Positions 22,861 through 33,793 of a stretch of 64,000 nt of DNA are shown here, piece after piece. The stretch is taken from positions 1,054,001 to 1,118,000 of the forward strand of contig JAHYIO010000033.1 of NCBI GenBank assembly GCA_020543525.1. Reading direction: 5' to 3'. This DNA is from Coriolopsis trogii (taxonomy: Eukaryota > Basidiomycota > Agaricomycetes > Polyporales > Polyporaceae). The notes under the pieces were generated by a model. The model saw only the letters and a list, made by a program, of their open reading frames with translations, did no database searches and was not told the origin of the DNA. A program made the position numbers and the translations under genes. Each line of letters opens with the position of its first letter. Within the stretch, counting starts at the first letter, position 1.

Positions 22861-24298
22861 ATGTCGACTACCCGAATCCCGACCCTCTTTGTTGGCGCCA
22901 CGGGTATATCTGCTTCTGTGCACAACACGTCCCATGACTGACTCCGGCTCATAACAAGGTTACATCGGCGGCGGGCTTCTGAGCCGACTCATAGGCAGCC
23001 AGCCGTTCACCGACAAGCTCGACATTACCGCCCTCGTGCGTTTCCCGGAGAAAGCAAAGCGTCTCACGACCGAATTCAAGGTCAAGACGGCCATCGGCTC
23101 TATTCAGGACCTCGACAGACTCGAGCAGCTCGCGGAGCAGGCGCACCTCGTGATATCGATCGTGCGCACTACCTTTTCCAGCCAAAGTTCAGCTTTCGTG
23201 CTCACATTGATACCGCACAGGCTAACGCAGATGATGTCCCGATGATTGAAGCGCTCTTGCGGGGACTGAAGAAAAGGAACGACAAGCTCCACGACCGTCC
23301 CGTCTTCCTGCATACTGTAAGCGTCGCTCTTCTTCACCGACATCGCATGCGAAAGGGTGAGGCTGACTACACGGTACAATCACAACAGTCTGGCACTGCC
23401 ATTCTCGTCGATCAACATATGCTTGGGGACCGCACGAGCCCTAACATCTACTCCGACCTCGACGTCGAGAAGCTGGCCGCCATTCCGCCCCAGGCATGGC
23501 ACCGCCCCGTCGACCTCGCCCTTCTCGACGCGGACAAAGCAGGTGAGCGATAAGCTTGGCGCATCCAGATGCAAATCGAGCAATGTGCTGACACGGGGGA
23601 CCGCACAGGCTACATCAAGTCTGTCCTCGTCATCCCGCCCACCATCTACGGCGAGCCCACGGGGGCGATCGTCGACGCCGGCCTCGCCAACAAGCACTCG
23701 ATCCAGATCCCGACGCTCATCCGGTCTGCCGTCGAGCGCAAACGTGTTGCGCTCATCGGCGAAGGCAAAGGCATCTGGGACCATGTTAACGTCAACGATC
23801 GTGAGTCCCCCTTCGTTGCTTTGCGCGTCAGCCTACGACTTCTCACACGCTTGCCTCTGGTATGCAGTGGTCGATTTGTTCGCGCTACTGATCGAGAACC
23901 TCCTCACCTCGCCTGAAAAGGTCGCACATGGGGCCGAGGGATACTACTTTGTCGAGAACGGCGAGTACTTGCAGTACAACCTCATCACGGAGCTCGGCAA
24001 GATCCTCTACTCGCTCGGAGTCGTCAGCAGCGCCGAGCCTCAGAGGTTCGTCACCGAGGAGGAGGTCGTGGCAGGCGCGCTCAAGGTACGTCCTGGGCCA
24101 TCCATTCAACCCTGACTGTGTGGCATTGACGAGATTCTCGATAACGTGCAGGAGCGGATGGTCGCGATGGGCACGAACGCTCGATCCCACGCGGACCGCT
24201 CGCGCCTGCTCGGGTGGAAGCCCAAGTTTACCAACGCCGACTTCTGGGCGAGCATCAAGCCCGAGGCGGAGGCTATCGTGAAGGAGCTCCGCGCATAG
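22861..24298 (+). CDS. NAD(P)-binding NmrA/SDR-type epimerase or reductase
   Basis: Seven exons close in phase (22861-22903, 22959-23161, 23221-23316, 23389-23542, 23609-23800, 23868-24085, 24152-24298), giving 350 residues. The N-terminus is a Rossmann fold with the glycine motif 'LFVGATGYIGG' split by the first intron. The 'ALVRFPEKA' strand that follows suits NADP binding. 'SVLVIPPTIYGEPTG' matches the substrate-side loop of extended SDR/NmrA proteins. The catalytic YxxxK is not visible, which favours an atypical NmrA-like group. Similar agaricomycete proteins are usually listed as nucleoside-diphosphate-sugar epimerase-like or NAD(P)-binding proteins with unknown substrate. A TATA box precedes it. 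Confidence 0.8.
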
Positions 24299-25064
24299 AG
24301 CATTGTGTATTCACATCCAGATCCCTTGTAGATATGCGTTAGACAATTCACACACTTGACAGAGAATCGTGTGCACTGTGCATCGTGCTCAGGTTTTGGG
24401 CAGCGGGCCATTAGGGAGCTCGCCAGCCCGCACGCCGTCACTTGCAATAGGTGCTACCTCTTGTCCTATGTGCGTCTTGTTCTCCTTCCGAGCCGACCGA
24501 AGTTGCCTCGAAGACGCAAACAAATATCGTACAGACGTGGCACCGTTGGAGACCCCGTTTTGAAGATGATTTGCTGCAACTTAGCGGTGTCTAGTAGCCG
24601 CATTGGCACATGGTACGCGGAGCCTCGAATCCGTCGTGCCTTGCCTCCCTTCAATGTATCTTCCGAGTCTTGGCACAATTTATGTCGCATGTCGATCAAC
24701 ATCATAGCCACGGTCGGCCCCAGTGTGAACATTCAGTGGTAATCCGGGGTACGGTGACGCTGTATACGCAGTCATGATTCTGACCAACGATGGTTGTAGT
24801 AGAAGTGTTACTATATTATGGGTACTTTTTAGCACACGTGCTATGCTCAAACGCCCTCATCACTACCACGGTGACGACTACAAGCAGTACTATGCGACGA
24901 CAATGATTAAGGTGGCTGGAGTGCTATGTGTCACTAAGCCTTTTGAATCAAGGCACTCAGGGTGTGAGCTGAGCGCCCTCAATGGTTGCAGAGACACGAC
25001 GAGCGCGCTCAATGCACCTTGGGAGAAGTTCCGACGGAGCAAATCGTCGGAATTTACTTACATC
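24299..25064. other. intergenic, with GAGCGCGCTC-type motifs at its right end
   Basis: About 765 bases with no gene. Near 24965-25015 several copies of a GAGCGC(G/C)CTCA-like palindromic word appear, and these continue in the tandem duplication to the right. Confidence 0.45.
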
Positions 25065-25386
25065 CTGAGCGTGCTCATGCGTACATGAGCAACGGCGCAG
25101 GTGTATTTTGGGGCATGTAGAATGGCTCGATGCACCGCCCAAGAGTGCATGCGAGTTGGAAGAACGTGCCGATGTCAGTGCTCTATGCAGAGACCAATTA
25201 CGACCTGAGCACACTCCTCCGCGACCTTGAGCGCGCTCATGTGTTCAGGGACGACAGCACGGACGCGTTTTGGGGCTGGAGGATTGACTCGATCCACCGC
25301 CCGAGTGTTGAACATCCGGGCGGGTCGAAGACGCGATGTGCTCCATGCACAGATCAGCCACGCGCTCAAAGCATTCCTCTACGTCA
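25065..25386. repeat. diverged tandem duplication (about 161-bp units) at the 3' end of a gene
   Basis: Two units start near 25065 and 25226. Both read GAGCG(T/C)GCTCATG near the start, then a GTTTTGGGG/ATTTTGGGG word, then TCGAT(C/G)CACCGCCC(A/G)AG, then GATGT(C/G)..GTGCTC(T/C)ATGCA(G/C)AGA. The right unit overlaps the last coding part of the minus-strand gene that ends at 25245. The left unit lies beyond its stop codon and still shows the matching protein words on the minus strand ('GLCIEH' versus 'DLCMEH'). Confidence 0.6.
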
Positions 25387-26385
25387 GCTCGAGTCACGCT
25401 CTGCGGGAGATGAGGGCTGGGCGAGTGAGTGCGAGCACGCGCATCAAGTCCTCCAGAGGAAGGACGAAGGGAAGGAGAGACCTCGTGTGTGTGCTCGGGT
25501 ACAGCTCGAACATATGTGCTGGTGGGAGCGTGCGGTTGTGAGCTTCGCACAATGGAGGCGGAGTGGATGGGGAAAAGATCGGGGCCTGGATGGGAAGGAG
25601 ACGTAGACACAGAACCAGGTGTCACCCCTCCCTCGTCGCCACCTTCGTTCTTGACGGACGAGATGGACTCGGACTCGGTGCGAGAAGAAGGTTGCTTGAG
25701 GAGGTCATTCCGAAGCCTTGATTGGGTATTCGTCCCCTCACGGAGGTGAGGGTGATGGTGAGGGAGCGCATGATGATGCGGGACGGAAAGGCTCCGGGGA
25801 GGAGGCAATACAGGAGATGGGGGAGGTAAGGGGGTTGAGGGAAGTGACGTTGGAACTCTGCGAGAAGTGGTAGATGTGCGTTCGGCATGCGTAGAGGGAG
25901 AGGAGAGGGGGGCAGTCTTGCGGGTAACGTTCTTCCTCAGAACATCGCCATCAGGTTGAGCCGGTCGTCCGTCCCGGTCTTCAGACGCTTCCCTCGAGAG
26001 CGTACTACGGAGGTATGGTTCGCTCTTCGTCATTGTGTAAGCAGCTGCATACAAACACGCTATGCACATATGGAGGACTCACCGACATCGCACTGAGAGG
26101 TCTCGATCGGTGACCCTTTGCGTCTTCTCCAGACGCGATGCTGAACACCTGCACCTGACGGGGCACAGGAAGAGGGACGGGGGGGAAGAGCGCGCTCCTG
26201 TCGACATTCCAGGACGTGTCTCCCCAGGAGGGGGAGAACCTCTCAAACTAGGTTGCGATTAAGTCCATGACGAGGACACAAACAATGGCAAGCGAACGGC
26301 GTACCTGACAATCCGTACTGTTCATGATACGTTCAGGAATTGTTTGTTTCGGTCCCTTCTTCGATGACTTGGACTCCTTCGACAT
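25245..26385 (-). CDS. KGPKQT-PERI family protein 1 (unknown function)
   Basis: Three phase-0 exons (26305-26385, 26083-26247, 25245-26024) give 341 residues. Exon 1 encodes 'SSKKGPKQTIPERI', and exon 2 starts with 'FERFSPSWG'. The same order and intron place are found in the gene at 28061-29211. The middle and tail are disordered, with long Pro/His/Ser stretches ('PLPPPSPVLPPPRSLSVP', 'HHHALPHHHPH') and a possible SUMO site ('SSVKNEGG'). A short helix-like part near the end ('ADVEECFERVADLCMEHI') is the segment duplicated downstream. The second intron must use an AAG acceptor to keep frame. No domain was recognised. Basic patches suggest a nuclear protein. Confidence 0.6.
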
Positions 26386-26859
26386 GATGATGACGACAAG
26401 GAGATTCGAGTCGCGAAGTAAGCGGGTCAAAAGAACAGCAGAGATGCCCAAGGAGATGAGGCCTGTAGGGATGTAGTCATACGCGCAGCGACTATTTCAA
26501 TGAAACTTGCCGGTAGATGAACGCGAGGTAACAGCACCGACCGGGGTGGCAGCAAATCTGCCGGCAATCTGACACTCAGATAGGTGCAGATACTCGACGA
26601 ACATCACTGTGTGTGCCCATGAGCGGCGGCAGGAAGTGAGCTGGGAGACGAATTTACTCACAGTGATCATCTCGGAGGCCATCATCTTCGTCGCCTTCAC
26701 CCCGCCAGCCAGGGCGCAGTGGAAACCCTCAGACCTAGATATCTGGTGCCCAGCCTAAAAAAGTTGACGATGACGGGATGCAAGCAGGACAGAGGGAGGC
26801 ATGGTGTTAAGACGTGGCCTCACGGCGTGCCTTGAGGCTCGAATATGAGTCGGCGAAGT
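26386..26859. other. intergenic
   Basis: About 475 bases upstream of the minus-strand gene, probably its promoter. A short minus-strand frame at 26497-26700 has no recognisable content. Confidence 0.4.
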
Positions 26860-27549
26860 CTACAACAACCCGCGTTGACATAGCATCATAAGCCGTCGGA
26901 GGCGCAAACGGTGCGCAGCAGGGACAACGTTCCATAACTCCGTTCCATGGCTTCCCAAGTCGTAGTCTTCTTTTCTCGGCGATAGAATTTTAGATACTGT
27001 AATCGGATGCGCCAGCGATCCATCGTGGGCGCGACGATGACGGCCGTAAAGTTTTAAAGCACCAGAAGCCATGCTCTGAGCAGCAAGGGGTTCCAGGCTG
27101 TTAGAGGCTGTTGTACTTTTGAGATCCGACCAGACCGAGTAATCACGGCTGTGTGGAGACTCGGGTAGGCTGGTGTACGGTGATGATGCTACTATCACGG
27201 TGCGGGAGCAGTACGGCGTGACTGGGCGGACTCCGAATCGTCGACGGGCGGTGATCTCCCCGTGAGTATATTTTTGCGTATGTTCCAGCGGGAATGCTTG
27301 GTTCGAAAGGCGGAAGAATGTGCCGCAGGCAATCAAAGAATAGAGAGACGGAGACGAACGGACATGGGCGTTCAGGAGAAACCACAAAACAAGGACTGCC
27401 CATTCGGGTACTTTGGCATGTGGCGCCCACAGTGTGGCGGTGGCGTGGGCTCTGGGCCATTGAATGCGGGTAGTTTGCAGTGCACACTCAAGCACGCTTC
27501 CGCATGTCGAACGTAAGTCTTCAAGAAGTCCTGTAGCGGTGCCCATCAT
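26860..27549 (-). CDS. hypothetical protein, weakly supported
   Basis: An uninterrupted 229-codon minus-strand frame with one hydrophobic stretch ('AVLVLWFLLNAHV'). No motif or relative was recognised. Amino-acid make-up is not clearly coding, and the opposite strand has a comparable frame. It could be chance. If real, it would lie between the two KGPKQT-PERI genes in the same direction. Confidence 0.25.
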   Translation of the reverse strand: MMGTATGLLEDLRSTCGSVLECALQTTRIQWPRAHATATLWAPHAKVPEWAVLVLWFLLNAHVRSSPSLYSLIACGTFFRLSNQAFPLEHTQKYTHGEITARRRFGVRPVTPYCSRTVIVASSPYTSLPESPHSRDYSVWSDLKSTTASNSLEPLAAQSMASGALKLYGRHRRAHDGSLAHPITVSKILSPRKEDYDLGSHGTELWNVVPAAHRLRLRRLMMLCQRGLL

Positions 27550-28060
27550 CCAGCCCTAATGTTTATCTCGAGTTCATCATCGCGCATGGCAAAGACTATC
27601 GTCCAGCAGTCCGACGAGCGACTCATAGTCAAAGCGGTACGGCTATCGCAGTTCCGTGGGACTGACGTGTCGCGGTCTCGCCTCAGACCCTTGTACTTGG
27701 TCTTCTATGCGGCTGCGACCGCCAAAACCTGGTTCTACCAGACCGGATTATGCCACCCACATCCTGATGGACGCCGGGGAAGAATCAGCCTGGGATGTTC
27801 AAATTGACCGATTTCCCATCTCCCAGCTGCCGGTACGATTTACCAATCAACATGCGGTTCATGGTAGGCGGCGCCCTGCTAGATGAGTAGGGGGTTACGA
27901 AACTACTTACCCGAATGTCCCAGCGCCATCCGGCTTCCAGCATTCAATTAGAAGGCACAGAGAGCCCCGTCTACTCCGTTGCACGGAGATTATGGCACAT
28001 GCCGAGGCCTATCTCGATCTTCTATCGCTACCATCTCGCACTCCGCCCTCATCAGAAGAA
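27550..28060. other. spacer with weak plus-strand traces
   Basis: Short plus-strand frames at 27559-27886 contain 'THILMDAGEESAWDVQ', which faintly recalls metallo-beta-lactamase proteins, but no metal-binding HxHxDH is present and the frames cannot be joined. This is possibly a gene relic. Confidence 0.3.
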
Positions 28061-29211
28061 TTATATCCATCTCATCATCCGCATGGGTGAAAAAGAAGGG
28101 TCGACCGGTGCGGGGAATGTGTCAGGACTTGGAGTCCAGAATTGCGAGTGGGGGGCATTGCGGCCGAGCTCGACCAAGAACGCGTCACTGTACGGACTTG
28201 TCTCCAAGCTCGGCATAATAGGACCGCAGAAATCGTCAAGGGAGACGGATGAGAGTTGATGCCATTCGAAGTCGTCGCTCTCGGTCTGCAAGATTGACAG
28301 CTCCTTGCTTTGCAATTGGAGAGGCGGCAAGGTCGGCAGGGACAATGGTGCAGGTGTCTCCATTGTGAGCGACGGCGGCGGTGAAACTGACTGTGGATGA
28401 CGTGTCTGAGGAGTGTCGCACCTTCCGGAAGTTGTTCGAGACGTTGGCGTCTGGAGCGCCTCGGTCTTCGCGCGGTGCGAGATAGAGGTCCTGTCCGTAT
28501 GCGTACGTGCGCTGGACGGTATGGCGTCCAACTGTACGGATGTGCCACCGCCCAGGGCGCCAGCCTTTCGCTGCGATGATGTAGTGTTGACGTGCTGGAC
28601 GTAGTACGGAACCACTGTTGTAGGGATGTTGGCGTGTGGCTGGGGCTGCGAGGGTACGGGACGGAAGGTGCGAAGGGCTCCCATATGGGACGATGTTTTG
28701 ACGGTCGGGCGAGCACCCATTGTCGAGCACGTCGTAGTGGACATCGGCTTGGACAGAGGAACGTCCCCTCCAGCCTTGTCACAGGAGTGGCACGTGGAAG
28801 CGGCAGCAGTGGTGCAGCAAAAGACAGACATGTTCTCTTGCGGGATCCCACCGCGACGTGTGGGACAGCGAGTGACTACAGCCTTGGCTTTCTTCGCTTT
28901 CGTTGCCTGAAGGTCGTGTCAGGACAAGCAGACAAGATGAATACCTGGCAAGTGCTTACCAATGATGCTGTTTTGGCAGAACGACGCCTGGGAGGAGCGG
29001 ACGTCTTGGCTGCCTTGCTAGGAACTTTCCTTGTCCCATGCGGCTTCAACCGGCACCAACGGTGACCCCAGACGGGACAATACGGGGGTACCTACCACTT
29101 CGTCGAGTTTGTGTAAGCACTGAACGGACGCGATTGACATACCTCGGGGCCGATGCGTTCCGGCACGGTCTGCTTGGGACCCCGCTTAGGGAGAGAGGGC
29201 GAAGAGTTCAT
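28061..29211 (-). CDS. KGPKQT-PERI family protein 2 (unknown function)
   Basis: Three phase-0 exons (29143-29211, 28960-29091, 28061-28906) close exactly and give 348 residues. Exon 1 is 23 codons and encodes 'LPKRGPKQTVPERI'. Exon 2 opens with 'VPPYCPVWG' and continues with 'WCRLKPHGTRK', then a Lys/Arg/Ala-rich part ('PPRRRSAK', 'ATKAKKAKA') that looks like a nuclear localisation or DNA/RNA-contact region. A Cys-containing part ('MSVFCCTTAAASTCHSCDK') and a Ser/Pro/Thr-rich tail follow. Near the end are acidic and aromatic words ('TESDDFEWHQLSSVSLDDF') that could serve as an activation domain. It matches the gene at 25245-26385 in exon order, intron phase, length and N-terminal motif. No known domain was recognised; a transcriptional role is speculation. 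Confidence 0.65.
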
Positions 29212-29650
29212 GGGCAGTTCGATGAAGTACCAGAATAAGGTGAACCAGGTTGATGAGGTTCGAGGTCGAGGAGGTGCTTATAAGTAAGGGCCTTATACGC
29301 TGCGCGGGTTGTGAGACGCATAGTCCTGTTGACGGAAGGAGTAAGAGTGTTCCACAGATCATGACTGGGCACCCACAACAGGGAGCTTTACTCATTTTGA
29401 CTACTGGCAATCACCAGTAAATGGGGCGTCGTGAGGGCGCAGGATCCGTGCGACGTATCGCCCCGGGCATTCGTTCAGAACACGACGTCCATGGATTGCA
29501 CTGCTCACACTTCCAGGTATGATGGGTAGAGCCGACACTTCCCTCTATCACAACGTGTCTACCTGGCAATACAGGAAGCATACCGAAACAGAAATAGAGG
29601 CATTGGGACGTGTACGCAGAGCGTCGTAATAGCCCGAGTCATCCACTTGA

Positions 29651-30025
29651 CCGCAACCGTTTCTGGCTCTCCGGTCAGCTCGAGACCCCTCATGCGCGTA
29701 TTCGACTGAGTTTACCCACCCGAAAGACACTAAAACCGCGCCCGGAAGTGTTGCAATCTTCTCGGTGGGAGAATCATCTTCGAAGTTCCGGAATGTTTAT
29801 CTGCCCATACATGACTCTGTGGCTCGGCTGTTCACTGCCTCTCTTCGCGAAGCAGAGGGTGAGAACTGGTCCGCGAAGCGTGTACCGAGCGATGTGCTTG
29901 CTTTCATCCGGTATCTCAAGGGTGTCAGGGCAAGAGGGCGCCCTGGCGGTTGTCGAGGATTAGGCAGACTTGACGAGGCGGTGGGTGGGAACGTCGAGGA
30001 CGGTGGAGTCACCGCATTGGACTAA
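29651..30025 (+). CDS. hypothetical protein, 3' exon only resolved
   Basis: A continuous plus-strand frame from the stop at 29648-29650 to 30025 with good coding character: 'YSTEFTHPKDTKTAPGSVA', 'FSVGESSSKFRNVYLPIHD', 'SVARLFTASLREAEGENW' and 'VLAFIRYLKGV'. It has no ATG of its own that would cover this part, so an upstream exon or a start outside the read frame is needed, and I could not find a sound splice site. The sequence looks like a small alpha-helical protein. The family was not recognised. It may be a gene with an unresolved 5' end or a pseudogene. Confidence 0.4.
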   Translation, partial: PQPFLALRSARDPSCAYSTEFTHPKDTKTAPGSVAIFSVGESSSKFRNVYLPIHDSVARLFTASLREAEGENWSAKRVPSDVLAFIRYLKGVRARGRPGGCRGLGRLDEAVGGNVEDGGVTALD

Positions 30026-30395
30026 CATGCTTGCGTTGGGATTTTTTCTTTTGTGAAGCTTGAACGCCGACGCCGAACGCTGACTCCTCGGTGTGGCTAC
30101 AGTGGGTCTCATGCAGGGCAAGGTTCAAGCTAGTGTAATGTGGCGGAACCAGCCTGAGAGGCTGGTGTTAGCGATAAGTCAACACGCACGCCGGAAAAGG
30201 CAGGAGGGGAAGCGAGCACGTGACGGACGCGTCGGTCGCGTTCGTGGAGTCGTCGGCATTCTCGTCCTCATCTCTTCTCGACGACCACACCGCCGTCGGC
30301 GTCGTCGACGGATAGCTTTTGTGACTACTCATACTCTGAGAGGTGTTTCTGCTTGAAGCCTGGTACTTTCCTGCTGCTTTCCTGATGCTTATTCG

Positions 30396-33224
30396 ATGTC
30401 AACATCATGGCACAAGCGCAAGACTCGACTGAGCACACTTATCAACGCAGATGGTGGAGAGGATGCTGAAGGCACTGTCTTGGATCAGCTTATGCATGGA
30501 CAGTCGGTGATTGGGAAAACTGGTACGTTGCCTCTCAAATGTCGGTCACGAGTTCCTCTCAGGGGTGCAAACGACAGCGAAGACGATTCAGATTGATTCC
30601 TTGCGCTTCTCGGACAAGGATCTGGACCTTGTTGGGACTCTGGAATACGGTCAATATGGCGTTGTATGTCGTGCGTCTCTATGGATCCATCAGCTGTAGG
30701 AACTCCCGTTGTATAGATCGACGTTGTCACTTGCAAGCTCGATGGATGTCTCTATGTCCGCAAGTCCACAGAGAAGAGATTCGCGCTCAAAACACGCGAG
30801 GTACGTTCTCTTCATTTCGGTGTGTCATACTTTTGCACCACATTGGCCTCGTTCGACCACACCGTGTCACTAGAGGCGAGACAATGTTACAGGAGCAGGA
30901 GGTCATATGTGCCCCAGCTAGCCAATAGGCCCGGAAGTTGTCTTGTCGTGTCAATGCAATCTACCCACATCAGTTGGACTGATAGCCTCGGTTAGCAATG
31001 CTCACCCCAACTGGAGCGGGATATACTGTTGAAGGCACGTAAGACAGAGTCGCAATGGGCTCCCCACCTCCTGTGTGCCTTCCAGACCCCAACTCACCTC
31101 AATCTGATCATGGACTACATTGAGGGCGGCACATTATGGGACGTGCTCGAGTCTAGCCCGCACGACGGTAGAATCCTTGAAGCAGACTTGCAATGGTGGA
31201 CTCCCCAAATCGTCAGCGCAATCGACTGGTGCCATCGACAAGGCTTCGTGCACCGGTACGTCGTAGCAGTGCCTCTCGGAACGCTAGGCACAGACTGACT
31301 CGATGAACAGCGATATCAAACCACACAACTTCGTAATCACCGGGTCTGCACACGTCCGTCTTATCGACTTTGGATCCGCCGCCCCTCTTCTTCCCCCGGC
31401 CGCCGACGGGAGCCAGGTCGTTCCCCTGGAGTATTGTCTAGTGCCTTGTGGTACGTGCGACTATATCGCACCGGAGATCCTGCAAGCACACGAAGAAGCA
31501 CTTGTCGCGCTCGAGATGGAAGATGACGAGCATTGGTCGAGGGAACACAAGCCAACAGCTTACGGTCGTGAGACGGACTGGTGGAGTATGGGCGCGATGC
31601 TATACGAAATGGTCTACGGCGTCGCTCCTTTCTTCTCCCGGGAGATCCGCCACACTTATGCCAGGATAATGGATCATCATGTACGCACGTTGCACGAGCC
31701 TGTGTTACTCCGACTGATACAAGAGACTTGCAGAGGAGCCTCAAATTCGACGCATTGGCACCCGTATCCGCTCAACTGCAGGATCTCCTTCGTCGGTGCG
31801 AATTATGGCTCCTCTCCCATCTGTCATCTGACAATATTCATCCAGTCTATTGACGAGTGCGGAGCTGCGGCTCGGACGCCACAACGTCCGAGAGATCAAG
31901 GATCACCCTTTCTTCGCCCACAGCAGCTTCGATGATCTATCAACAAGTATGTTGACATATTGTTCCTCTCTGAATGCACATTCACAGCCATTGCACAGAG
32001 GAGAAGCCTCCGACCCTGCACATGCCCCAGTTCACATACACCACTCCAGTTGCCCCGACAGCGCCAGCCGCTTCCACCTCCATAGACGAGAGTCATTCTC
32101 GCGGGTTCGCATTCTCTGCCTTTTTTCAGTCGTCGTCTCCTATGACTGCACCTAACGGCTCGACTGCACCGAATGGGTCGACAATAATCCATGCCACGCC
32201 TTCACAAGGTTCTACTCGCTCTATTTTGCGCGAACAGCCAGTCGCTGCTTTTATTGGCTTCTCGTGGGGCCCGCCCTTAGATGCATTCGATAAACCGTCC
32301 TCGACAATCAGTCCACAACAGCGGGCCAGCATCACAACTCCTCGTACCCTCCAGCATTTGTTTGCACCGCCGACACCTTTCGGCACGCTCCCCGGCACTG
32401 TACAGAGCACTCCTATTGGTCCACGGTACCCCTTTGCGACCCCTGTGCGACCGAGCGCGCTCACGCCGTTCCGGACTCTACCGCGCGCGAGCACCGTCCG
32501 GCGCACGGTGCAGCGGCGAGTCGTCTCAGATCGCGAGGCGATGAAGCAGCTCGTCGACTGCGTCGGGATGAGCGCGCGGAAGAAGGTGCTCGAGAGCGGA
32601 CGCAAACCTCGCATCATCCTGTCTGCCAACCGTTCTGGCACACTCAAGGAGCTCCGATTCGACCGCTCTATAGCCGTCGTGGGTGACGGCGGCATATCCT
32701 TCCACGAGCAGGGATCGCAGTCGCACACGGATAGCGCGCTCGGGGCGTCGCTACTTGGGGCTTCGGCGTCCTCGCGCGGTTCCGGGATCGGCACTGCGAG
32801 CAACAGCGCGACGGGGCTGACGCAGGAGATCCTGATTGACGATTTAAGCTCAGATTTGGATTCGGACGCCCCTCCAAGTCCGAGTCCCACCCCGCGCCCG
32901 GGATCCGCCATGTCCATGTTGTCTCGCAGGAGCCAAACCCCTACGGGCTCGTATTTCCTGCGCAGCGGGCAGAGCTCTAGCCTACGCCCAGGCGAGGAGA
33001 GCAAGCGCTCTACCTCCCCGTCCTTGGTCGAGACGGAGCGCGTGCGTAGTACCCAGCCGCCGGCCTACGAGGACAAGAGCTCAGTCGCGATCGCACCAGA
33101 TAGCACGTTCTCTTATGACGACCTGGAACAGATGGAGAGGAAGTACAAGCGGTTGATGGGCGACATCGCGATCGTGGAAGGTCGGCTGGACGAGGTGTCG
33201 AGCTTGCTCAAGGGGGAGAGGTGA
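30396..33224 (+). CDS. AGC Ser/Thr protein kinase, citron/DMPK-like
   Basis: Eight exons close in phase (30396-30522, 30563-30663, 30717-30800, 30996-31255, 31311-31680, 31734-31795, 31846-31946, 31999-33224), giving 776 residues. The kinase domain spans about residues 60-370: glycine loop 'GTLEYGQYGV', lysine in 'RFALKTRE', glutamate helix 'QLERDILLK', catalytic loop 'HRDIKPHN' and 'LIDFGSAAPL'. The activation segment is 'CGTCDYIAPEIL', followed by 'DWWSMGAMLYEMVYG'. The DFGSAA form and the long insert before the GT-x-DYIAPE segment are like citron kinases. An AGC tail with 'GFAFSAFFQ' resembles the hydrophobic motif. The tail is long and disordered with a short C-terminal coiled coil ('YDDLEQMERKYKRLMGDIA'). 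A role in cytokinesis or polarity is an inference from family. All catalytic residues are present. The third intron is unusually long (195 nt). Confidence 0.85.
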
Positions 33225-33793
33225 CTGTGTATCGCTGACAAAGATCTAACCTGCAGAGGACCTTGTGTATCAGACAGACTGTAGCGATGATATGCCGATT
33301 GCTCGTTTTCGAACGATGCGATACTCGTGAGGAGACCGGATCGGGCTGAGGCTCTTACCACATAACTCTTCCCGGAAACGTACGACACAAGAAGGTGTCT
33401 TCGGGCAGAGCTGCGTCAACGAACTCCTGTGGATGGTAGCCATAAATATGCAACTCCCCGATTGCGTATAGGGATGGAATACGAGTGTAGCAGGGAGTAC
33501 CGCGGAGTACTCGCAAGGATGACAGACTGAGACGGCATCGATTTATCCCACTGGTCTCTCCAGTGTCTCCCGTGCCCGATGTACTCGAGTACCTCCCGCG
33601 CGTTGTCGCATTCTACGCTGCGATGGCCTGAGGTTACTGTTCTGAGATTGATCTTAGCGGAAGCTGACTACATCGGATCAACTACGTAGGAGTCTCTATC
33701 TCTATTATTTCAACAGTCAATCACTAGTAGTGGTACCATGAAGCAACAAGTAGACGGAAGAAATGACGAACGGCACTGCAACGAATTTGTGAA
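33225..33793. other. convergent 3' region
   Basis: About 570 bases between the kinase and UbiA stop codons. No gene is seen, only short shadow frames. Confidence 0.5.

Noticed and set aside
27559..27886. Metallo-beta-lactamase gene
   Set aside because: Only a faint local resemblance; the HxHxDH metal site is absent and frames do not join.
28592..29065. 157-codon plus-strand frame
   Set aside because: Covers exons and introns of the minus-strand KGPKQT-PERI gene 2, whose three exons close in phase.
32126..33004. 292-codon minus-strand frame
   Set aside because: It lies fully inside the last exon of the kinase gene on the opposite strand, has no motif, and mirrors the Ser/Pro-rich coding sequence.
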